The notes beneath the pieces were generated by a model. The model saw only the letters and a program-made list of their open reading frames with translations. It was not told the origin of the DNA and did no database searches. The position numbers were made by a program, and so were the translations under genes. A stretch of 64,000 bases of DNA from Pycnococcus provasolii. Lineage: Eukaryota; Chlorophyta; Pseudoscourfieldiophyceae; Pseudoscourfieldiales. This document shows, in pieces, positions 57,673-64,000 of the stretch. The DNA is taken from assembly GCA_049487715.1 (NCBI GenBank), contig CP150547.1, positions 372,001 to 436,000 on the forward strand. Reading direction: 5' to 3'. Positions within the stretch are counted from its first letter, which is position 1. Each line of letters begins with the position of its first letter.

Positions 57673-58980
57673 ATGACGACCTGCAGGATCCTTACCTTCA
57701 GCGCCTCGTTCCTACCCTCTGCAGCCATGAACTGGGCACCTACGGCGGCTTCAGCAAAGGGGGCGCGGTCGTTTTGCACAGCAACCACGCGAGTGCAGTC
57801 TACAGCTGCGTGCAGGCTCTTGCACAACCTTAAGACGAACGGACGGGGAGGCTCAACAACAGTGCGCACGGGCATCTCACTCGCGTCACAACAGCACCTG
57901 GCAGCAAACCACGTGAACATGCGCGCAAGGCACGCGCTCATGTCGTCGACATCGTCTTCGGCGGTTTCGTCAGCAGCTTCTCTGACATGGATCATCGGTG
58001 GTGCGCAGAGTAGTCGTCGAACGTTCGCGGCGTCGGCGTCCGCATCAGACGAGAGCGAGGCTGTCAAGACTGATCAGGAAGAGGGAAAAGCAGAGGAAAT
58101 CGTAGAGGAGGTGGCCGCCGCCGCTGCAACGACTCCAACAACAGCAGAAACGGGAATCGCGCATGAACGTGCTCTGATTGTCATGCACCTCGCGTACTCC
58201 ACCGGTGACGACGACCTCGAGGATGTATTCTCCAAGGTTGGCGAAGTGGATAACGTGCAAGTGATGCGCTACTCCGACGGAAAGTCACGAGGGTTCGGCG
58301 TCGTGCAGATGGCGGATACCGACGGTGCGGACAGGGCGCTTGACACAATTAATGGCATCGAGGTCAACGGACGTGAGCTAGCGCTGTTCCGCAGCTCAGA
58401 GGAAGCGTTTGACTTGGGCAATCGAACCATTATGGTGCTCGGTTTAGCATGGGCAGTCACATCAGAGGGCCTTGCGAGCCACTTCTCCGCCGCGGGGGAG
58501 GTGGAGGACGCGGAGGTGAAGTACCGCCCGGACGGGCTTAGCCGCGGTTTCGGATGGGTGCGCATGACAAACCACGAGAACGCCGCGAAGGCTCTCGAAA
58601 TGATGCACGGCGATGAGCTTGAGGGCCGTGCGATCCGCCTCGACTGGTCAAAGCCCGTGGTTTCCGGCGGTGGAAGGACGTATAAGGCTCCTAGGCAGAA
58701 TAATAAATACGAGCGCGGCGATCTACACCTTCCGAACAAGTTATTTGTCGCCAATCTTCCTCGAGAGGTAGACGACGCGCAACTGCTGGCTGAATTTGAG
58801 GAGCACGCGGGTCCCGTCAACTCGGCGAACGTGATTCGCTTCCGCGACACGAACATCAGTCGCGGATTTGGCTTTGTGGTGATGGCGGACGAGAAGGGCT
58901 TCGAGCAGGCTCTTGAAAAGGCAGGCGAAGGCTGGAATCTTGATGGTCGTGTGTTAGACATCAAGCCGCCTCAATTTTAG
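57673..58980 (+). CDS. Organelle-type RNA-binding protein with three RRM domains
   Basis: 435 residues. The first ~125 residues are Ser/Ala/Arg/Thr-rich with few acidic residues, a chloroplast or mitochondrial presequence. An acidic linker follows (EEGKAEEIVEEVAA), as in chloroplast cpRNP proteins. RRM1 is about 168-240 (RNP1 KSRGFGVVQM), RRM2 about 255-335 (RNP2 IMVLGLAW, RNP1 LSRGFGWVRM) and RRM3 about 358-432 (RNP2 LFVANLP, RNP1 ISRGFGFVVM). cpRNPs stabilise and help edit plastid transcripts; three rather than two RRMs is unusual for that class. Divergent from ARP8-like; SAS-6 follows on the same strand after 657 bp. Confidence 0.88.
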   Translation: MTTCRILTFSASFLPSAAMNWAPTAASAKGARSFCTATTRVQSTAACRLLHNLKTNGRGGSTTVRTGISLASQQHLAANHVNMRARHALMSSTSSSAVSSAASLTWIIGGAQSSRRTFAASASASDESEAVKTDQEEGKAEEIVEEVAAAAATTPTTAETGIAHERALIVMHLAYSTGDDDLEDVFSKVGEVDNVQVMRYSDGKSRGFGVVQMADTDGADRALDTINGIEVNGRELALFRSSEEAFDLGNRTIMVLGLAWAVTSEGLASHFSAAGEVEDAEVKYRPDGLSRGFGWVRMTNHENAAKALEMMHGDELEGRAIRLDWSKPVVSGGGRTYKAPRQNNKYERGDLHLPNKLFVANLPREVDDAQLLAEFEEHAGPVNSANVIRFRDTNISRGFGFVVMADEKGFEQALEKAGEGWNLDGRVLDIKPPQF

Positions 58981-59637
58981 ACGTTTAAAAAATAAAAAAT
59001 AATAACTTTGTAGTCCAATGATATGATGCGTGCTATAAGGTTATGAGTAGAGTGCCACCGTCTCCCCTCCAACCTTAGGCTGCCAGGCTGTCCACCCGGG
59101 ATTCCGGGAGGGCTTCCTTCGCACCCCCCGGTTCCGGTCAAGTCCCGGGTTCACCAGCGTCCTGAACCTTGCTCCTGAACCTGCTGCTGAGCGGAACTTG
59201 GATTAGCTATGCTGAGCGATGCAAGGAGGGATCCCAGGAATGCGACGACGCTGGCGAAGCGCTTGGGCCTGGTCGGAATTTGGATTTGGAACGGATGTTG
59301 CATCGCGTTGGGTCGGGGCGTTTGGTCGGGACTTGGGCTGATGGGCTCCTCTTTCCCGCGAAAACTTTCGAAGTGCCTTCCCCTCCCCTCCCCTCCCCTC
59401 CCCTCCTCGCCCTCCCACGGAACACCGCGACAACGCCTCAAAACGCGCCATCGCGAAAACAACACTACTCTCGCGTGTGTGCGCGCGTGCGTGTCGTCTC
59501 GTCGCTCGCTCCACCACCCAACGGCTTCGGACGTCACCTCCTTGGCGCCTGCACACGCTCAGAGGAAACCTTAAGACCTCGTCAGCTTAAGTTTGCCTAC
59601 AGAACTTCGCCTCGCTTTGTACCGAAAACAGCAAGTC
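58981..59637. other. Intergenic between RRM and SAS-6 genes
   Basis: It holds a (CTCCC)n tract at about 59382-59406 and two CTTAAG sites at 59570-59575 and 59586-59591, within 70 bp of the SAS-6 ATG. Plus-strand open frames here are not protein-like. A GTGTGTGCGCGCGTGCGTG stretch lies at about 59476-59494. Confidence 0.55.
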
Positions 59638-61308
59638 ATGGCATCCACGACGTGTGGCTCCGCTTCTCAAGCAGTGGAACCGTCTCTTCTATACTCGCGC
59701 AACGTGCCGGTCAAGCTATCCCTAGCCTCGCGAGACGATCGAACGGAACTCTTGACGGTCAGAATCACGCTCTCCGCCGCCTCGGCGACTTGCGCCAAGA
59801 CGCTGCGCGTTCACATCACGTCGGAGGAAGACGCCTTCTTCCTCCACAGCCTCGAGGTGAGCGAGGAGGACTTTCAGAGCCTTAAGGCGGAACAGAGCAT
59901 ACTCGTCGACTTCTCAACCTTCCCCTCTAAGTTTGTCGAGCTGCTCGAGGCATGCGTTGCGCACGGCACCGATGACAACCCGAAGTTCATAGCGGTGCTC
60001 AGCGGAAACTGCCACGTTGACGGCTCCTCTGTGCCAGGAGAGAGCATGCTTAGCATCGTCGAAACGAATCTGTTCAAGCAGCTCAGCCACATAGCACTGC
60101 GTTTTCGCCCCGGAAACGACTCCGCCACCAAGCGCCACCTTGCAACGCGTCTCATCGAGAGCAAGGGGCATGCCTCCGCGCTGAGCGAGCAACTACTGGC
60201 GAGTGAGGCGGCCAATGCCGAGAGGTCGTCAGAGGTGGCGTCGCTGCAGACTCGCGTTGCACAGATGGAAGTGGCGGAGACGGCACTGCGAGCGGAGCTC
60301 GGCTCCACGCACGCGGAGGCGTTGGCGTTGGCGCGAGCGGAGGCGCTGAAGGAGACCATCGAAACAAAGCAGCAGTACGAGCAGGACAAGTCTGCCCTGG
60401 AGGCTCACCACAGGACCTCAGAGGAGGGATTGCGGCGACGGGTGACGGAGCTAGAGCGCGAGGTGAAGACGCTGACGGATCGCAAGTATGAGCTCGATGG
60501 AAAAGTTTCAGAGCTTTCGGCAAAACTTGGCAGCGCCGATGGCGAGCTCGAGATGCTTCGCGACGCCAAGGCAAAGTGGACAAAGGAGCAAAAGGAGCTC
60601 GAGAAAGCCATGCGTGCAGGGGAGAAAACGCTGGCCGAACGAGACGCGAAGCTTGCGCAGGTGCAGAGCCAGAACGCGGAGCGCGACGAACAGATTAAGC
60701 TTCTCAAGACGCAGCTCAAGCAGGCGGAGAGCTACTTGAAGAGCGTTGAGGGCAGCCTCGAGCAGACGAAGGGTTCGGCGCAGAAGTCAGAGGCGGAGCG
60801 CGAGAGTTTAAGGGAGGAACATGGCAAGACGTCGAAGACGGTTGAAACTCTGACTACGGAAAACAAGAGCTTGAAGGCGAAGATCAAGCTCAAATCTGCC
60901 GTCATCGCGCAGCAAGAGAACCTGCTCGAAGAGCGGCAGGCGGCGCTGACAGATGCGCTGCGCAAAGGGTCAAGCCTCGAGGCAAGTCTTTCGGATGCAA
61001 GGTCGAAGGAAGCGAGTGCGCAGGCCACGGCAGACGAGCGACGAGCGAAGATTGAGGAGTGCCAAGAATTGTTGAGTTCTAATCAGCGTCTGATTTCTTG
61101 GCTGAACAGCCAGGTAAACGAGGCACAGCTCGGGCGAATTGGTGTTCCAAGCCGCGCGAGCTTTGGGTCGACGACATTGCCGGTGCACGCCAGCGCAACC
61201 ACTTCGCACATACCGGCATCATCGGCTAGCCTCCCGATGACCTCCGGGGGCGGGCCGTCACGCTATACGTTTCGACCTTCTATCGCCATTCCCCTTGCAG
61301 GAAAATAG
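59638..61308 (+). CDS. SAS6: SAS-6 centriolar cartwheel protein
   Basis: 556 residues from ATG at 59638. SAS-6 dimers oligomerise into the nine-fold hub of the centriole/basal body. The N-terminal head (about 20-165) contains SLLYSRNVPVKL and the highly conserved block LRVHITSEEDAFFLHSLEVSEEDFQSLK, which continues to FPSKFVELLEAC (the PISA region). A long coiled coil follows (about 175-480, Glu/Lys/Leu/Ala heptads), as in all SAS-6. The Ser/Pro/Gly-rich C-terminus is disordered. An in-frame TTG 15 codons earlier was not used because it gives no better head. SAS-6 implies centrioles. It is convergent with the calcium-channel gene, with a shared 208-bp gap. Confidence 0.93.
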   Translation: MASTTCGSASQAVEPSLLYSRNVPVKLSLASRDDRTELLTVRITLSAASATCAKTLRVHITSEEDAFFLHSLEVSEEDFQSLKAEQSILVDFSTFPSKFVELLEACVAHGTDDNPKFIAVLSGNCHVDGSSVPGESMLSIVETNLFKQLSHIALRFRPGNDSATKRHLATRLIESKGHASALSEQLLASEAANAERSSEVASLQTRVAQMEVAETALRAELGSTHAEALALARAEALKETIETKQQYEQDKSALEAHHRTSEEGLRRRVTELEREVKTLTDRKYELDGKVSELSAKLGSADGELEMLRDAKAKWTKEQKELEKAMRAGEKTLAERDAKLAQVQSQNAERDEQIKLLKTQLKQAESYLKSVEGSLEQTKGSAQKSEAERESLREEHGKTSKTVETLTTENKSLKAKIKLKSAVIAQQENLLEERQAALTDALRKGSSLEASLSDARSKEASAQATADERRAKIEECQELLSSNQRLISWLNSQVNEAQLGRIGVPSRASFGSTTLPVHASATTSHIPASSASLPMTSGGGPSRYTFRPSIAIPLAGK

Positions 61309-61351
61309 GGACTATGATTGCTCATTCAGTAATGGAATGGAGTTTACTTCG

Positions 61352-61377
61352 TCCAACGGTCGTCCATTCACACCATT
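61352..61377. repeat. Convergent-gap conserved element, copy B
   Basis: The core matches copies A (7716-7741) and C (50943-50971). It begins 44 bp after the SAS-6 stop. Confidence 0.65.
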
Positions 61378-61516
61378 ATTTCCCTTTCGTGTGATTAAGA
61401 ACCGACGCTCGGTGCAGTTGTCTCCAAAAATATTTTTGTTTTCTTAGTAGTTACATGGCTATTTTGCCTACATAAGTAAAAGAAGAACCGACGGAGTAGA
61501 TTAGCTCCCCTGGATC

Positions 61517-64000
61517 TTATTGTTCTTCATCCTCGAACCATCCTCGAGTGCGAGACCTTGTCAGGTTCGACTCTGCCGCCGCCAGGACATTGTCGAGCGT
61601 GCGGACGATGGCGAACGACTCCTCAAGCTCCTGGGACTGCTGGTGCCATCTGACATATTCCAACATTCGCTTTCGGAAGAGAATACGACGTGCAGCCGAC
61701 TGTACCCTTGTGCCTAGGATCAGGTCTCCCACAGAGGTATAATTGCCACCCCATTTTTTCGCGAAATCGTCGCCATCATCATCACCATCATCATCACCAT
61801 CTTTACCTACACCGATACTTACCAGCTCTTCGTCAGATTCATACTCTTCGGAATCATAGACATCGACTTCGGCCTTCTTCAGCGAGCGACTTTTGACCAT
61901 GCCACTCGTAAGCAGTCGCTTTGCATACTCTTTCGTACTGGTTGCAGTACTCGCGTTGCCCATCCAAACCCAGTCGAAGTCCTCCACAGCAGTTTTAATT
62001 TCAGTCACATGCCTCGCAGCCTTGAAATCGTCACGGTGCTTGATGATACTTTCTTCCTCGTTGTCAGCTAATAACGAATGACGCTCATCTTCGTGATGTC
62101 GTTCGCGAAGGCATAGAGAAAGCGGAAAGCAGCTTCTTCGCGAATCTTTGCTGTTAGTATGCCATCGAAGGCGACCAGAATCAGATCGAGATTGTGATAC
62201 CGCAAGATGTGCATCTTTGTTTTCATTTTTTGCTCTCTCCTTGTGAGCGAACTTCGCAACAGACTGCGCTGTGATAGCAGCCTTGGCAAGATTCAGCGCA
62301 TACCCAGCAGCGTCGCGCACGCGATTCTTGTACATGTCTGTGGTCAACTTCTTCTTGACCTTATCTGGAAGCGAATCATCTTGCACCCCAAACAGGCGAC
62401 ATGTCAGCACGTGTACTAGGTCTACATAATGCACATAATCGTCGTGGATGATTCCCGTGAGACAAAGGCGCATCTCAGACTGCATTTTAAGCACATCCGA
62501 TATATTGTGATGACTACTTTCGACATCGTCTACGCCAGACTTTCTTTCTTTTTCGTCAAACAGCTTTCCAACTCCAAGCGGTGGCGGTACGTTTGAGAGC
62601 AGGTCCACCACATGTTTTGCGTGGATGAACATTGAAGCTGCGGGATCATATCGCATCCAAATCTCCCTAAAAAGAAGCATGTCTTCCTCTGTGATTAATG
62701 CATTGGGATCTTGCTCATCGCTTGCCGTTCCGTAATTTTCAAGAACTACCGCAAGGAACAAGTTGAGCATGACGAAGCTGCCCAGCACACCAAATGAGAC
62801 GAAGTAATACGGTGCAGTGGGACTGCCACAGTCTCCAGCTGCATTCGAGCACCGCCCAGAGCTCTCCGTGATCATGCAATCGTACATCATACCATTCCAC
62901 GCCTCGCCCGTGACAGTACGGAACAGGGTGAGGAGTGCCTGGGGAAAGTTTCGGAAGTTGGTGTGCCGCGTGATAAACTCCTGATCGGTATTCACACGGC
63001 CGAAAAGGTTCACGCCAAGAACGGCATACACAAAGAATAGCAGGAACATTAGCGCACCCACATTAAGCATCGTGGGCAAAGATGCGAAAAGCGTCTCGAA
63101 GAGCACGCGAAGCGTCTTCATACTGCGGACGAGCCGGAGGACACGAATCACTCGGAAGATACGAATCAAACTGGCACCAGCTATGTCCACAAAGAGACTC
63201 ATCAAGCCAACCAATATGATGGAAAAATCAAAGACGTTCCACGGATCTTTGAGGTATCTGCGCATTCCATGTGCGGCGTAGATTTTCAGACATGCCTCAA
63301 AGATGTAAAGGACAGTGCATACCAAATTCGCCACTCGAATAATGTTGTCTAGTTCGGCGCTCTGACCCGCGTGCTGTGTAGCAAGAAATGCTGTGTTCAC
63401 GACCACAACAAACATGATCACGTACTCGAATTTTGGATTGCGAGTAATGCGCAGCACTTTCCCTCGTAGACCAGGGATGTTTTGAAGAGCGTCGTAAGTC
63501 GCTTCGGGCTTTATCTTGCCGAGTTTCTCTCGAATAGCCATCCACTCACGCTGCTGATCCGTTGCGAAAAGATGAGTGTGATTCGCATTCTGTCTCAGCA
63601 CGGCGAAATTGTCGAGGATGATACCGACGAACAGATTAACGAGAAAGAACGAGCCGATGACCATGAATGTGACGAAGTAAAACACAGCACCCTCGTTGGC
63701 ATTCCGTCTAGGCTGGCGATTCGTGCCTGTAACGTCAACACCATTGTACAACACCTCAAGCCACCCCTCAGTGGTGCTCATCTCAAAGAGCGTCAACATC
63801 GCCTTGAGTATGTTATCGAAGTTCGCCTCTCTGTTTAACCACTCGCGAGGTACCATTGTACCATCGCCACCTTCGTCGAATTCGCCTATGCACTCAGCCT
63901 TTCCCGCCACATTTGAATCATTGCAGTATTTGAACCTGCCCATGAAGAAGCTCATACCCAGAATTCCAAAGATGAGCCAGAACAGAAGTGAAACGATGAT
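61517..64000 (-). CDS. Four-domain voltage-gated calcium-channel-type protein, C-terminal part (5' end beyond window)
   Basis: The frame enters from the right edge (64000) and ends at 61517, about 827 residues. It holds the end of domain III (pore LTLFEMSTTEGWLEV, then an S6 with FFLVNLFVGIIL), all of domain IV, and the cytosolic C-terminus. Domain IV S4 reads RIFRVIRVLRLVRSMKTLRVL, with regularly spaced Arg, and its pore LTLFRTVTGEAWNG. Both visible filter positions are Glu (TTEGW, TGEAW), as in Ca2+ channels rather than Na+ channels (Lys/Ala). A helical, EF-like/post-S6 region follows, then a Ser/Arg-rich segment and an Asp run (GDDDGDDDGDD) before the last helix. Chlamydomonas CAV2 is a flagellar channel of this class. 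The segment at 62090-62230 is less conserved-looking and has a TACTAAC box, so an unrecognised intron there is possible. Confidence 0.88.
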   Translation of the reverse strand: MIVSLLFWLIFGILGMSFFMGRFKYCNDSNVAGKAECIGEFDEGGDGTMVPREWLNREANFDNILKAMLTLFEMSTTEGWLEVLYNGVDVTGTNRQPRRNANEGAVFYFVTFMVIGSFFLVNLFVGIILDNFAVLRQNANHTHLFATDQQREWMAIREKLGKIKPEATYDALQNIPGLRGKVLRITRNPKFEYVIMFVVVVNTAFLATQHAGQSAELDNIIRVANLVCTVLYIFEACLKIYAAHGMRRYLKDPWNVFDFSIILVGLMSLFVDIAGASLIRIFRVIRVLRLVRSMKTLRVLFETLFASLPTMLNVGALMFLLFFVYAVLGVNLFGRVNTDQEFITRHTNFRNFPQALLTLFRTVTGEAWNGMMYDCMITESSGRCSNAAGDCGSPTAPYYFVSFGVLGSFVMLNLFLAVVLENYGTASDEQDPNALITEEDMLLFREIWMRYDPAASMFIHAKHVVDLLSNVPPPLGVGKLFDEKERKSGVDDVESSHHNISDVLKMQSEMRLCLTGIIHDDYVHYVDLVHVLTCRLFGVQDDSLPDKVKKKLTTDMYKNRVRDAAGYALNLAKAAITAQSVAKFAHKERAKNENKDAHLAVSQSRSDSGRLRWHTNSKDSRRSCFPLSLCLRERHHEDERHSLLADNEEESIIKHRDDFKAARHVTEIKTAVEDFDWVWMGNASTATSTKEYAKRLLTSGMVKSRSLKKAEVDVYDSEEYESDEELVSIGVGKDGDDDGDDDGDDFAKKWGGNYTSVGDLILGTRVQSAARRILFRKRMLEYVRWHQQSQELEESFAIVRTLDNVLAAAESNLTRSRTRGWFEDEEQ

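Noticed and set aside
59169-59885. 238-residue plus-strand ORF before SAS-6
   Set aside because: Overlaps the SAS-6 head in another frame and contains microsatellite translation. SAS-6 is the real gene.
1-64000. tRNA, rRNA or snRNA genes
   Set aside because: I looked for T-loop-like GGTTCGA boxes with partner stems and for rRNA-like stretches and found none convincing by eye. A covariance-model search would be decisive.
1-64000. Insertion sequences, transposases or integrated virus
   Set aside because: No transposase, integrase, reverse transcriptase or capsid-like protein was recognised in any frame.

Overview
This is nuclear DNA from a small, gene-dense eukaryote, most likely a green picoalga of the prasinophyte grade. 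No homology search was run, so that placement is an inference. It rests on plastid-type N-termini (genes at 22447-24111 and 24527-25858), a CMP-Kdo synthetase (43274-44137), a plant-type EHD GTPase with an N-terminal EH domain (18580-20379), a three-RRM organellar RNA-binding protein (57673-58980), the centriole protein SAS-6 (59638-61308) and a four-domain calcium-channel-type protein (61517 to the window edge). The last two imply centrioles and probably a flagellate stage. Prasinophyte scales and thecae are known to be rich in Kdo-type 2-keto sugar acids, which fits the Kdo gene.

About 29 genes lie in 64 kb, roughly one per 2.2 kb. They sit on both strands, often convergent with gaps of 37-250 bp, and most are single-exon. 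Where introns occur they are short (46-138 nt). Two have ordinary donors (GTATGT, GTAAGT). One well-supported intron and three inferred breaks in otherwise recognisable proteins all start at GTTCGT.

Layout. 1-9.7 kb: a truncated gene, a coiled-coil protein, a large secreted or membrane protein of unknown function, and small hypothetical genes. 10-17 kb: cell-surface carbohydrate genes, namely an arylsulfatase, an AA15-like lytic polysaccharide monooxygenase (LPMO) with four CBM1-like modules, and a GT43 glycosyltransferase. 17-28 kb: a phospholipase A2-like protein lacking the catalytic His, EHD, a sulfotransferase, two plastid-type proteins and a membrane-tethered M14 carboxypeptidase. 28-45 kb: an Mpv17-family protein, a USP48-like deubiquitinase, an Arc1/EMAPII tRNA-binding protein, an MFS transporter, a giant LRR/cyclic-nucleotide-binding protein, and the divergent kdsB/VOC pair. 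45-64 kb: VWA8, XPB helicase, a mini membrane protein, an ARP8-like protein, an RRM protein, SAS-6 and the calcium channel.

The genes are mostly unrelated housekeeping functions. The exception is a loose theme of acidic and sulfated wall or matrix chemistry: sulfatase, sulfotransferase, GT43, Kdo activation and LPMO. Regulatory patterns recur: CCCTAA (telobox-like) runs upstream of six genes, a CTTAAG motif close to several start codons, and a conserved element of about 26 bp in three convergent intergenic gaps.
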